Under the pieces are notes generated by a model. That model was not told the origin of the DNA and made no database searches. It was given only the letters and a program-made list of their open reading frames with translations. From Blakeslea trispora (Eukaryota > Mucoromycota > Mucoromycetes > Mucorales > Choanephoraceae), in contig JAIWNE010000143.1 in the NCBI GenBank assembly GCA_025331445.1, positions 1 to 64,000 of the forward strand: a DNA stretch of 64,000 bases. Direction: 5' to 3'. Position numbers and translations under genes: made by a program. Positions 1 to 11,789 of the stretch are shown piece after piece (position 1 is the stretch's first letter; each line of letters starts with the position of its first letter).

Positions 1-1258
1 GGCAATCTGGTGCAAGCTTTCGAACAACCCAAGACTGTCCTTAACTGAGCAACCATACTTTGCTTGTCCACCAACCATCTCTACTCTCTCCAGCTTTAAA
101 CAGCTTTCTGGAGGTCCAACCACGGATCCTCATCGTTCCATGACAAGGCATTGGAATTCGTTACCATATTGAAGAGCCTGGTCCTTTCTTCTAATCACGG
201 ACTCATCTTCATGAGTCCAGTTCGTCTTACCATCATTGGCGTAGAAGGTGATTCGTCATGAGTGACGAAGACAATTTTCTTCACCTTCATCCAAATTTCG
301 GTTCTAACACCTGCTCTTCTTGTTCACCTGAGTAGAACTCTGACTTAGCCATATACTTCATCATTCTCTGGCACCAGGCTTTTCGATATTCTACAACATC
401 TTGTCTTTCATGGTCGTCGAAAACAAGCCTTTTTGTTGCCATATGAGTATCCCCACTCTTTAAGGTACTTGCTAAGAGTGTGATACTCACGGAACCAGAG
501 ACGCCCAAGCGGGAAGTATGACCTCTTCTTCAATAAGCTTGATGCTGAAGAGATTCTTCAGCAGGATTTGTTTCTTGATGTTTCCAAGACCTTGCTTTTG
601 ATGTTCATTGTGACTCAAGAAAGACTGGCGCTTGGCATGAACTCCCTGACAATGGTCAGAGATCGCCATGTTCCAAGTACTCCTTTGACCACTTGACAAT
701 GCTTCTAGCAGGAGGGCTTGGAGCTTTGAGGCCACAAGGTTTGGCTACCTTTTCTGAGGCTTCCCTATCTGAGGCCATCCAAGCGGTTTTCAAAGTAGAT
801 CAAAATAGACAAAAGTCTAAAACGTTGTAGGCCTCAGCTGAATGCCTTCTTCTTTTTTGTTTGCGACAGCTTCACACGGCTTCGCAACTCTTCAATTTTT
901 TCCTCAATTTGATCAGCTCTCTTTGAGGACGAGTGTATTCCTCTTTGGGCTGATCCTCATTGAGAACTTTGATGCCAAAGTTGAAGAGATTGCCCTGGGA
1001 TCTACCTTCTTGGACTCCACATTTCTTCTCCACTTTGTGGTTCTCGATGTCTTCTGGTAAGGCCCTCTTCTCTTTTGACCAGAAGACCCATCGTCCTTTA
1101 AGTTGCGAGAGCCAAACTTTCAGTATCCTCTCTCAGATTTCCCATCTTGTTCGATTTCAATTGTACTTTCAGGTACAATCTCAACAGGGGTTTTTTTACA
1201 AGTCTTCCCTTCTCATCTTTCTTTTGAGCAGCAAATTTCAATTTTTTTTGCTAGGATA
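1..1258 (-). pseudogene. Degenerate Tc1-like transposase
   Basis: This is the N-terminal part of a transposase homologous to the one at 44578-46678, starting at 1258 with Met-Pro-Tyr-Pro-Ser. Matching blocks include a DDHERQDVVEYRKAWCQRMM segment (near 380-440), the QEEQVLEP segment (near 300-330) and the DHCQGVHAKRQSFLSHN segment (near 610-660). The blocks fall in different frames and are separated by stops and indels, so no functional protein is possible. Decay is more advanced than in the downstream copy, which indicates an older insertion. The catalytic-core half falls at or beyond the window edge. Confidence 0.85.
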
Positions 1259-1653
1259 AGGCATTTTGAGATATATTAAGATAAAGATCAGAGAAAGGAT
1301 TTACAAACAATAACAGGTTACCATTTATAGAATCTTGACATCTTAAACGTGATTGGCTGAACATATTGAATCTCAAAAAACCGGTCTTACAAAAATTTTG
1401 CTGGAAGATGCCATGTTTCAACTCTTAGGTCCCTTAGGTGGACACCTGCTTAAATTTTTGAAGTACCGATAACTTTAAAAAGCTTCAGCTCAAAATTTTA
1501 TAATAAAAAACAACTTTTGATGCGTCAATATTGTTAAGAAAGGTTATAAAAATAACATTTGCGCTACTTCGCAAGTTTTTGCCTGCAAAAGTTTTTATGT
1601 GAAGCTTTTTGAAAACTTATGATTTTTTCGGGATTTTAAGTCTGGAGGCACGT
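1..1653 (-). mobile_element. Tc1/mariner-like element, decayed copy, left-truncated by window edge
   Basis: The region is an inverted, diverged copy of the Tc1-like element at 44184-46837. Its terminal inverted repeat is seen at about 1633-1653 (ending GGAGGCACGT) and is followed by a TA at 1654-1655, the expected target duplication. The untranslated stretch between this end and the transposase start (1258) is about 395 nt, the same as in the other copy. The other end lies outside the window. The element is inserted in CT1 just upstream of its gene C remnant. Confidence 0.85.
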
Positions 1654-1798
1654 TAGATGAAAAGAAAGAAGAAAAAAGTTTTTTTAAAGACGAGATAAAT
1701 TTAATCTTATGAGCTTCTATAAGTGTTTGAATCCTTTTGATTCTTTTTCTCCTTTTCTTACTTTTAATATTTAAACGAATAGAAATTTTCATTTCGAA

Positions 1799-2575
1799 AT
1801 GGACGACAAAACTAGAAACTTTATGAAGAAATTGGCTCGCTTGGCTAATGACATCGAGACAGACGATATTGTCGAACATGTAGAAAGAAGACCTCGTCTT
1901 TCGAGAACGTTGCTATCGACATTACCGAATCTTTTTCACTTAATACACTTATAAACTTTTCGGAATCAATGGTAACCCATAGTTTGAGCGTCTCTCTGAA
2001 AGCATATGTTGAAATATCATGGGACAGAAGAAGTGGCACACTTTAGCGATGAGGACTTCAACTGCCTATTATACTAACGAAAGGCAATACGCAATGTCCA
2101 GTCGATCGATGTTACCTAATTATGGTTGAGAGATTCAAGCAAATCAGCATTACTTGGGCTAGTCACAGTCCAAGCTATGTGGAGTGATACTTGGTAGCGT
2201 TCAATACATTAATGTTAACGAGACTGGTCTGACGACTGGATGGTGTTGATATGGATCGTTTGAGGAGCATTTACGAGCAGGTGAAGTTCAATACTTCTTC
2301 AGACACAAAGTTGAATTTGTCTCAAAGTACGGATCAAAAGAAGAATTGGATCATTACTTTGCTTTTGTCGAGTGGTTCAAAAACCCTCGCAAGGTAAAGA
2401 AACGCATGACAGGCTCACTGATGACTTTATGCACCTTTCAGAAAAGAAAAAGAAAAGAAGGAATCTTACTCGATCATGCCCGTTCAGAAATTTCACACAC
2501 CCATTTCATCTACAAAAGACACCTTTTACAAACATTATCGTTACGGCAGATTTCCCTAGACGCATCATATAATAA
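1799..2575 (+). pseudogene. CT1 gene C remnant (Tnp2 C-terminal-domain protein)
   Basis: The plus-strand sequence keeps scattered similarity to gene C of CT3 (16309-15524). There is a start-like segment MDDKTRNFMKKLARLAND at 1799, an IETDDIVEH segment, a displaced block equivalent to FSLNALIEFSEINGDP, and the C-terminal signature LDHYFAFVEWFKNPRK at about 2346-2396. At least four frame changes and several stops break it. It lies convergent to the intact gene A at 3750-2606, the usual A/C arrangement of these elements. Function is lost. Confidence 0.75.
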
Positions 2576-2605
2576 AAAAAGCAGCTTTATTGTGCAAAAA
2601 AAATA

Positions 2606-3750
2606 TTACAAGTTTTCGGTATCCAAGCTCCAAGATGGCATGCTTTGAAATTTTTTGGACTGGACACCTCTACGCTCAACATATCGTCTATGACCAACGT
2701 AGGTAGCAATGAAACGGCCATTTCGTTTTCTGTTGTCAGCGTAACGCAAGTCATCCAACTCATCCAAAAAGGTTTCACACTATCGTAAAGTATTAGACGT
2801 CTTTCATATGTGTATACAGCTATTTTATACTTACTCTGATACTTCTGTAGGTAAGCGCCAGTCTGAAAGGAACAGGCTTGTTCTCAGCATCAAGCTCTTC
2901 TTCTTGATCAGACATCATTTCGCTGACAAGAACAGCACTACATTCTGCTTCAGTACCATAAGCAGCACGAGTTTCGCCATTTGTCATTGAATCGCTAGTA
3001 AAAATGGCCTTATGCTTTCTGAAAGTGGCGAGTCTTTTCTTCAATACCTAATTACATGCGGTAAGTCTTTAGAATAATTTAGGCATGATTATGAAATTAA
3101 AAATGACTCACCTTGTTCTTACGGTTGCAAGCATTCTTGCGATTAATGATGCATGCCTTCTCAAAATCACCTTTCTTAGCATCCTTGTCTGCTTGCTTGA
3201 GATACTTGAGTCGGTTATGCAACACAGATTGGACATATTTCTTGATGTTTGATTCCATCCATCTGTGTCTTCTCAACATGTTCTGCAAGTCTTCATGAAC
3301 AAAAAACATGTTGGTGATTGCCTTGACATGCAGCTGGTTTGTCTTTCCCTTCATAAGGGACTTGTCCAGATCCCAACCTTGCCCTGCAAGCACACTCTCT
3401 TCACAGTCAATGATGGTTCTCTATAGATAATACATGAGCAAAGGTATACTTAACTTATGTTTATCATTACTTACTCTCAATCCATGCAATTCTTCATCAG
3501 AACCAGGAAATCCATAATGGCCAGAATCTTGAGCCTTGTTGACAAACATAGCCTTGAGCTCTCCGTTCTCCTTGATAAGTCGGCTGATGAGCTCTTCGCT
3601 CTTTTGTTGAGCTTCCTCAACCTTGCCAAGGTTTGCTTCGAGCTGTCTGATCCGGCGTTGGTCAGCAGTAAGAGAGCTTCCACGGTACTCTGGATGTTGA
3701 CGACGAGGAGCACTGCTAGCTTGTACTTGAGGGATGTTTCTGTTAGACAT
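2606..3750 (-). CDS. CT1 gene A: coiled-coil/acidic transposon accessory protein
   Basis: Four exons join in frame: 3750-3475, 3420-3112, 3047-2835 and 2779-2606. They encode 323 residues. Introns are 54-64 nt with GTAAGT/GTGAGT donors and AG acceptors. Layout: a Pro/Arg/Ser-rich N-terminus, a short coiled coil (about residues 35-65), a conserved central block around GWDLDKSLMKG, a YGTEAEC..VLVSEMMSDQEEE acidic motif, and a C-terminal tail ending in MPSW. All five gene A copies in the window share this plan and exon structure. No known domain is recognised with certainty. By position and by analogy with Spm TnpA it may bind subterminal repeats; that is inference. It is intact although its element is otherwise dead. 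Confidence 0.75.
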
Positions 3751-5277
3751 GTTGTAGATAATTTAAAAGAGTATAGAATAATAAGGGTAAGGAAGAGTTA
3801 TTGCATTGTCACTAAAGTCTTTCATTTATATACGTGTGCTATATTTAGCTGTCTGATCATTTTGGTTTGAAATTATTAAAGGTACGTGAGCTGAGTATAG
3901 ACCGACTGCAAGTGAAATACCAATAAAAATTTTACTCGCGTCGCTTTGTACTTTTTTTTCCTTTTTCTCTTTCCTTTAGCTTTCTACTGGTTCATGGTAA
4001 AGTAATTTGTATTATAAAGATACTTAAACTAATGCAAACACTCTGGACTTGATTTCAAATAGGCGATAACTGAAAGCTATCACTACTATTGGTGCTTGTT
4101 TTAAGGTAGTCCTTTTATTTTTGTTGTTTCCATCAACATAGTCTTAATAACGCTTTTAAATATAATAGGGATTGCTGTCTGGTACGTAACCTGTAGATAC
4201 GTTTTTGCTGTCATACTGAATTGCCATCATGTGTTAGAGTAAGTTGCTTCTTTTGAAAAATAATCCTCTTCGCTGACACCCTTTTTATCTAGTTGCTAAG
4301 GTCTTTATGCTTTTCCCATGTCCTGTAAAGGATCTATAATGATTGCAAAGGTAAAACTCATACTGTTTCTTTTTTTTTGTCATTCGTTTCTAACATCATT
4401 ATCTATTTTACTAATAGTTGCCTGGGCTTTTCTCTTTCGCTGCCTGCTAAGAACCGCAAATGACGCTTTTTCTGTATCCAGGCGAAACTGTACTATTTCA
4501 AGGCCCCTAATACATCCTGCTCAAGGTCTCAAAGCGCAAGCGTAAAAACAAAGCCCCCCATTGGCATTTGCAGTACAGGCGTTAAAAAAGTGGCTGAAGA
4601 CGAAGCGAGTAAAGGTAAGTAACGGGAGGGGATCCTGGTATTGTCGAAAAAATTTGCACCAATAGATCAACAGATCGTGGTAGCATTTGGAATATATACA
4701 GTAGTATTTTTTGTAAATAAACCAATAATATAAACGAATAAGCCAATATTTTATTGCGTGATTTAAGCTATTTTTAACCATCAGTATTCTAAAGGGCGAT
4801 GTCCTAAGAAGGAAAGGGAAATGATCTAAATAAAGCATACATCTTTGAACTAAGGTCGAATGGTAAAGAAGTGTGTTTTAATAATTGTGTAATAATGTAA
4901 CGTCAATGAGCCTATGAGATCTATGAAGCAAAGCGCCGATGAAAGTACAAATGGTCTAAAAAGGCAAGAGAGATTGAAAATCTATACAAAAACAACGAAT
5001 AAAAGTAAAGGATAGCATGGAGACAGACAGTGAAATAGTGTCAGAATCATGGCAGAATACGGCAGATCCTGCTATTATTTTTTTGACAGTTGACAGGTAA
5101 CCTCCAATGGCGACAGACAATTTTCGTCTGCATAAAAAACTGTCAGAATCTTTTCAGAATCCGCTGGTTCTCGACATTTGCAACTTCGTGGCAATCTCCG
5201 ACCTCGACATCCATTTTCAGAATCTTGGTAAATCAGGCAGATTCTACCAAAATTCTGCCAAACATTTTTCTGACGTG
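3751..5277. other. CT1 terminal arm, no protein gene supported
   Basis: This is the promoter side of gene A plus the terminal region of CT1. It pairs in inverted orientation with 12774-14300 of CT3 (for example the block around the GGATCC at about 4630 with the one near 13420). It contains subterminal CAGAATC repeats and splice-like AGGTAAGTAA motifs. Small open frames here do not correspond to anything conserved. Confidence 0.55.
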
Positions 5278-6140
5278 GAGATCCCACAGTTTGTTCAAAG
5301 CTGGAACAAAGCCAAAAAGAAAGTGTTTAGACCGAAAACACAAATTAAAAGTAATATCAAAAAGAGAAGGACAAATACAGGACCAGAGCCGACTAAATCT
5401 AGTCGCTCTAACAGATTTAATTCTGACTCCGAAAAGGAACAATAAGATTGAATATCAATTGTAATGTTAAATAAAAAATCATCTTTCCTTTACTGTCTAA
5501 ATTACTGGATTAATTCCTTTATACGTTCGCTTCCTGTATACATAACTAGTGCTAGTGTAATTAGCTCTTGGTATAACCATAGCCTGACATTATTGTCGTC
5601 TTGATATTTTGTGATGTTTTATAAACGCGGTCACGTGACTAAAGTAGAGCTTTCGAGCCAATAAGATCACTGAAAAAGCTTGACGTAGTCAACTGTATCT
5701 TGATAATAAGTCTTTGATCTTTATTTATTTTCTTATTTATCTTTTACCTGTATTTTGATAATAAGTCTTTGATAAAGAGCTTACAATTATCCAAAATACG
5801 GTCTTTTATACTTTTCTATTCTATGCTAAATATCTATACTATTTCAAATAAAGTAGGAAGTAATTATATACTTCCATCCGATTGATTCTTATGTCTCGAC
5901 GAATACAATTGTACTTTGTGTTTTCCTAAAGGCAGCTTCCTTATACGAATCAAGTTCAGCCTAGTCTTCTTTCTTCTTTTGTTAAGTATCTGAGGTTTAA
6001 ACCTTTTCTTATTTGGATTATGCAAATACGGAAGGTTGTATTCAACTTCGATTGGCTGCTTCTGCTTACTAACGTTAGTGACAACGACATTATTTGTCGA
6101 GCCAAATTAAGAAGTGAAGCACCTAGGCGAAGATAGCGAC
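5278..6140. other. Unresolved DNA between CT1 and CT2d, two possible coding tails
   Basis: On the plus strand the frame 5278-5445 encodes a basic, Ser-rich tail ending SDSEKEQ. Its open frame continues upstream only through CT1 terminal sequence, so that half is chance. On the minus strand about 6100-5866 is open and ends with a Lys/Arg-rich tail containing KRFKPQILNKRRKKTRL. This faintly resembles the [12 protein letters not shown] end of the gypsy polyprotein at 31235. The two tails face each other. They may be 3' ends of old retroelements or host genes cut by CACTA insertions. A 19-nt phrase (TTGATAATAAGTCTTTGAT) occurs twice near 5700 and 5757. Confidence 0.3.
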
Positions 6141-7327
6141 CACTACAAAAAATTTACACTTGAGGCCTGAAAGTGATAAAAAATTTCCTACATTAAATGG
6201 GTCCTTTCACGGGGTCTTTAAGAAGTAAAAAATCAAATCTCTCAAAAATGGTCAGAATTTGCTGAAACTTGGACAGAGTGTGTCCCTCATTGTCTAGAAT
6301 ACACCCATTTAAAAATATTGAAGTCTTTACTGCAAACATATGCTTCTTTATAGCTATTGAATTAAAATTTTTTTTGACTTGGAAAAAAAAAGGTCAAAAA
6401 ATTTCAAAGTGCTAAAAAATGTCTGGTTTCTAGGCTTTGTGACACATTAAAAAAAGGAGAGGGAAAAAAAAAGAGAGAAAAAATTTGATAGACAAGCAGA
6501 AAACAAGCCAAACCCCCCGCTTTAAAACTGCTAAGTATGCTTGGAAAGGAACGTTATGTTTTAAGCTGATAATATTAGTATTTTGTTGCTCATCGAGAAA
6601 GTCTCTTCAACTAAACCATCTCTCATTCTATCAAAAACCATTCAATCACGATATTAGGGCCAAGCTTTCGCAAACATCGCATTTAGTGGCTATAAAAGTA
6701 TAATAAAAGGTGTAGTTTTATAAAAAAAAAAATAGTTTATTATCGTTTAAGGGTTTAAATATAAATCGTCTCTACACTTGGTTGAAAGAAGACAAAACAC
6801 AACTGTCAATGTACTGATGTTAAGCAAATGTAGCTTTGAAGCACTAGATGAGCTGAAATCACGCTATATACACCTTGTAGTCTAAATGGTATTAATCTGT
6901 TCAAAAAAAAATAAATTTTCAAAATGAAATAAAAAGAAAAAAAATCGGAATTAGAATAATACAGATTCTGAGCGTTGATTGGAATGGACTTAAAAAAAAG
7001 ATGTAAAAACCAATAAAATTTTGTGTGTTCCTTTTTTTCTCTTTATTTCTTTTTCTTTATCTTCTCTTCTCTCAGTGGTTCCAGGTTTGCATTTTATAAA
7101 AAGAAAAGATCTGATACTGATATAGGTCAACTTGCGTTTAGAGTAGTCTTAAGCAATCAGCTAGTCTTATTATTGTACATGATGCTAGAAAGGTAAACAC
7201 TTTGCTTAGTTGTAAGAGCATCACTAATATTTATCTATTGAAATTTTGTAGTGTATTGACTAGCTCTGCGTCTACGGTTGTTGTAAATAAGCTGACAAAC
7301 CCTAACATAGGTTACTGAGTAAGTAAA

Positions 7328-7495
7328 GAGTAATACTTCGCGCACCCACTTTTCACACCCACTTTTAAATACACCCCATTCTTGCACCCACTTTTTAAAT
7401 ACACCCCATTTCCTACACCCACTTTTTAAAAAACACATTTTTTGCTTTCCTCTCCCCCCATTTTTTTTTAAAATCAGAAAGACTTCAAACCAATG
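7328..7495. repeat. MULE left terminal inverted repeat with internal tandem units
   Basis: The arm is built of repeats of CACCCACTTTTTAAATACAC units. It has one extra unit of about 34 bp compared with the right arm, so the two TIRs differ in copy number of an internal repeat. Otherwise they match through the ATTTTAAAATCAGAAAGACTT-like inner edge. Confidence 0.85.
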
Positions 7496-8038
7496 GTCCC
7501 TGATCTGAACATCAATAAAAACCTTTTGTAGTGATTGTACCATAACTGCTTTATTAAAGATGTATATTGAAATATCATTGTAGTTAAAGAAAAATTCTAC
7601 AAAATGAACTCTATGTATCTGAATTGGAATCATTACCTAGTTAAGTAAAGACTAAGGGATTCACCCTGAAATGCAAGATATAACTACGTAGACTCAGACT
7701 GAGTATCAATCAGATAAATTGCGTATCCTAAATATAAGTGACAGCTGAGATCAACTTCAGAGTTAAACCAATCAATCCCTTAGTACAGTTCCAAACTAGT
7801 CATACATCAATAACAATAGCAAGTCTTTGAAGCTTGCTCATCAACAATCATTTCTACTCTCAGCTTAAATACTCGGATAAACCAATCTCAAGTCGTTTTG
7901 TATAAATAGTCGTTGTAAATTCATTAGTTAGAAACATTTTCTCTCTTTATTAGAACAAAAAGTTATCAAAGTACTCACTTGCCTTTTTATTCTTAAACAA
8001 CTCAAATTTCTTACACCTTTTGCAACTTGAATTCAAAC

Positions 8039-11000
8039 ATGAGCGATACAGAAATCATAGATTGTACTGTAGATACAAATTGGATATCCAAAGCGAATCC
8101 AGAAGTACTACTGATATGTTTGTTGATCTCGAGGATTACAAGGAAGATCCTGCTTATAACCGATTAACTGTTGAATTCGAAGACAAATTTAGCCCAGGCT
8201 CAATGTTTGACAGTTTGGATACAGCTCGCACTGCAGCTATGAACCTTGGTCTCAAGTATAACTGCCCCATGGTAACAAAGACGTCGGACTTGAAGACCGG
8301 TCGTTTGACTATGGCTTGTGTTCACAGTGGAAAGTACCGAACCGGAAAGAAAGCCACTGCCGTAATCGAAAACGGGTCTTCCAACAATGACAACAGCTCG
8401 CTTACAAAATTGGATTGTCCCTGTTATTTCTACGGCTATGTAGTAAAGAAGACTGGCAAATTTCTTATCAAGCGCTCAGATTCCGCACACAACCACCAGT
8501 TGGCCAAAAATCCTACTAGTTACCATGCTGCTAGAACATTGAATCCTGAGAACTATGGAATTGCTGTAGAATTGCTCCGTACAAAGACATCCTCTGAGAC
8601 TTTGGGGGTAAGAGGAATTTATCTTTTTGGACTAGATACAAACATTTTTTACTAATGCTTAAATATATATGATACAGTTCTTGGGACTTCTTGGTGTGAA
8701 CAACATCATCAAAAAGGATCTCAACAACATGAAGCAGCTGATTACTAGAAACGATGAAAATATGTCTGATTTTATCAGACATCTTCAGGACAAAGGCTAT
8801 CATGTTAGCTATCGCGTAGATGAAGAGAACAGGGTCAACTCAATTTTCTTCATCCACAACAATGTTTTCGAAGAGTTGTGTCGCTTCCCTGAAGCTGTTG
8901 TCTTAGACACAACCTATAACACCAACAAGCAGAAAATGAAGCTACTCAACTTTGTTGTTCCTAGCACTCTGGCTTCTAGAAAAGGAAAACAAAAAGGAAA
9001 CCAGCTTGCTACTATTCCTGTTGCTGCTGCTTGGCTGGATAGAGAGATTAGAGAAAGTTACTTGTGGGCCTTAAAACCCTTCGAAATACTGCTTGGCCGG
9101 AAGGTTCAAGCAATGAGCTCCCAAAGGTATTTGTGACGGATAATGATGCCAGCATAAGACATGCTATCAAAGAAGTATTCCCTGAATCCTTAAACGTCTT
9201 GTGCTATGTGCACATAAAGCACAACTTTATGAAAAAGTTCATTGAAAACATGCTTTCGTTAAAAGGTATTTATTTTGCTCCTCGTTTGTGATCAATTCTA
9301 AAAACTATTCATTATAGACAAAGAGAAACTCGAGGATAGACGCGAGAAATTGAGTTTCATTATCAATGAACTTGCTTTGAGCTGTAAAACGGAGGAGCAG
9401 CTAAATGAATGCATGCAAAGGTACAGAAGCCTGATGGAAGAAGAAAGGTTGTTGAAGGCAGGTGTAACTGATGATTTGATGGAATATATGAATGGGTAAA
9501 TAGTCAACAGAAATTGTTTGTTTGAAGACTTATTAACATACTACTGCATACCTTTAGAATGCTTACTCAGAGAAAGCATTGGATTTCTTTGGATGTTGAT
9601 CAACATTTACACATGGGCTGCCGTACCATCAACCGGGTAGAAGGAACTCATGCTGCTATTCAGCATTTCAATAGGAACTCAAAAGGCTTCATTGGTTCTG
9701 TTACTGAGACAATTGATAAGTGGTACCAAATTAGAGTAAGATGAATTTAACAACTTTCTATAAGTTACATAATACTAAAATATCATTAGGAGAACTACAG
9801 AAACCACCAACAAGAAAAAGAAAGTCTCACTGTGAGAAAAGAAGTTGTATTGAGCCCTGTCTACGATCTTCTTCAGCCCTTAGTAAGAAGAGTAACTGCT
9901 TTTGCCTTGGTTAAGATCAAGAACCAATTGATCAAAGGGCTAGCTTCGGAAGAAGCCGGCAAACTTGATGACGATAAATGCTCTTGCTATACAAAGAATT
10001 GCCTCAGGCTTCCTTGTAAGCATACTCTTGTCAAAGCAATCAAGTCCTATGGCTGCATTCCCTTGACAGAAGTTCATGAACGATGGCACATATTGTACCA
10101 AAATGGCCAAGGTAAATTTTTAAGAGAGTTGCGTGATTGATATTCCTCTTGTTCTAAATTGTAATCATCTTTGTAGTAAGACGAATTGGTGGTATTCCTG
10201 ATGTACCACAAGACGACGAAGACGAAGAAGAAAGAGTAGAAGCATTGCATGCTAACAGTCAGAAGGTGTCTGAAGTAACAGGAAGATCGAAGAAGTTTGA
10301 GTTGATGGATAGCTTAAAAAAGCAATATCTGTATAAGCTACACACATTGTTCAACAGCATTGAAGAGATTTTCACAGAATCAGTCTCGCATCAAGAGATG
10401 CAGACAATTCTCGACAACCTTCAAACAATTGAAGAAAAGGCTAAGGAGGATAGCTTGGATTTGGTAAAAAACCCAGGAATGTCAATGATATCCAAAGGCC
10501 GGCCAAAGAAGGACAAGCGAAAAAAGATGGGTGTAGAGAGAGCAATGGAAGCCTTCTTGGAAAAAAGAAAAATTCTTCTTAAGACTCCCAGTTCAGACAA
10601 GAAAAGAAAGAGCAATGCAGATCACCAAACAATTGCCAAAAAGCTCAAAGTAGATGTAGTTCTAGAAGATGAATATGAAGAACAAAGTCAAGAAGTCACT
10701 GATGAAGAATTAGAAGCTGATGGTATGCATTGTGTTCAATACAAAGGGTGAAGTACTAACGCAAGATAATATTCGCAAAACAATAGACTCTTACTATGAC
10801 CGTTTACTTTCGCAAGTTGATCCCAACATACCAAAGGACAACTACAGCGTAGTTATCGATGTTGTAGGTGATGAGTTTTGTGGATAGAGAGCATTAGCTG
10901 TCCAGATATTCGACAATGAAGATGAATTTTGGACTGTCAAAAAGAAGATGAGAGATACCCTTTTGAACAATGAAAAATTTTACAAAGACATCTTCAAAGA

Positions 11001-11526
11001 TTATTTTGATTTTGAGGATGTTAAGAAAAGGGTATGCTATGGTATTGAAGAAGTTGGCAGCGAGACAATCAAGTATGAATTTTTCTCGAGCGACGAAGAT
11101 AACGGTGATGTTGTATTCTACTGCGGTCAAGAACACTATTTCTCTTCTGTTGGTTGTGCACAGCTTGCAGCTGATACTTTTTTTGTGCCTGTTGTGCTCT
11201 ATAGCGAAAAAAAGTATACAAGTACAAGAGGAGTAAGCTATTTTCCTCTTTTGCTCGACTACACAGATGCCAAGATCAAGAAGAAGCTCCCTCAACCTGT
11301 CTTGTTGCAAAGAGTGAACGACAACCATTGGGTTAGATTGGGTTTGAGACGATCCAAAAAGTTTCCCTGTCCTTTACCTGATTCTTCCTTTGAGTTCGCA
11401 GCGAGCAATCTTGGTAAACAGACAAATATCAAGAAAACCGTATGGGCTTACCATCTTGTCTTTGCACAACAATTACCAAAAAACTCAGGTACTGAATATA
11501 TATATTACAATTCATATAGATTCTAA
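8039..11526 (+). CDS. MULE transposase with FAR1-like zinc domain, SWIM finger and C-terminal OTU cysteine protease
   Basis: Exons: 8039-8607, 8678-9265, 9318-9495, 9558-9735, 9790-10111, 10177-10722 and 10766-about 11490 (or read-through to the stop at 11526). An N-terminal FAR1/WRKY-GCM1-like Cys/His domain ends with AHNH (about 8490). The MULE catalytic core has Asp in VVLDTTYNTN (about 8900) and VFVTDNDASI (about 9130) and Glu in INRVEGTHAA (about 9635). A SWIM finger CSCYTKNCLRLPCKHTL spans 9980-10030. An OTU-type domain follows, with GDEFCG at 10868-10884 and NDNHWV near 11320. Two -1 indels in A runs (8103-8104, 9073-9076) shift the frame. A TAG at 10885-10887 falls two codons after the catalytic Cys, where other OTU proteins have an aromatic residue. 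Start 8039 was chosen because it has a Met and rejoins the body once the first A run is corrected; 8116 is the alternative. Confidence 0.85.
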
Positions 11527-11649
11527 CAGACATTTTTTGAAGACCAGTTTAGCATTGATTAGTCCCTTAGTTTTTTTTTCTTTTATTGTGTTTACTGCAA
11601 CATGTTTTTATTTGCTTCTAAAATATATTTTAACTCAATTTTGTCAACT

Positions 11650-11781
11650 TATAAAAGTCTTTCTGATTTTAAAAAAATGGGGGGAGAGGAAAGCAAAAAA
11701 TGTGTTTTTTAAAAAGTGGGTGCAAGAAATGGGGTGTATTTAAAAAGTGGGTGTGAAAAGTGGGTGCGCGAAGTATTACTC
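11650..11781. repeat. MULE right terminal inverted repeat
   Basis: This is the reverse complement of the left arm, running from AAGTCTTTCTGATTTTAAAA to GCGAAGTATTACTC. It contains two GGGTG-rich units instead of the three in the left arm. Confidence 0.85.
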
Positions 11782-11789
11782 TAAGTAAA

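Larger units (their letters stand above)
1654..5277 (-). mobile_element. CT1: CACTA-type element, eroded, sister of CT3
   Basis: The right terminus is GACGTG at 5272-5277, which read inward is CACGTCAGAAAAATG. It matches the CACGTCAAAA termini of CT3 at 12774 and 20766. The arm 3751-5277 is the inverted counterpart of the CT3 left arm 12774-14300 and carries several CAGAATC-type subterminal repeats (for example near 5040, 5140 and 5215). Gene A is intact, gene C is a wreck and gene B is not in the window. The Tc1-like copy at 1-1653 sits inside it, so the left end is unknown. Confidence 0.7.
7328..11781 (+). mobile_element. MULE (Mutator-like element) with OTU domain
   Basis: Long terminal inverted repeats begin GAGTAATACTTCGCGCACCC at 7328 and end with the exact reverse complement at 11781. 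An 8-bp target duplication TAAGTAAA flanks it (7320-7327 and 11782-11789). The uninterrupted target is present in CT6 at 37794-37801 (reverse strand), so the insertion is certain. The only gene is the transposase below. It inserted into CT2d after the internal deletion or independently of it. Confidence 0.92.

Noticed and set aside
5107..5445. 112-codon open frame crossing the CT1 terminus
   Set aside because: The first half is CT1 terminal DNA with subterminal repeats, so the frame is a chance fusion. Only the part after 5278 could be old coding sequence.
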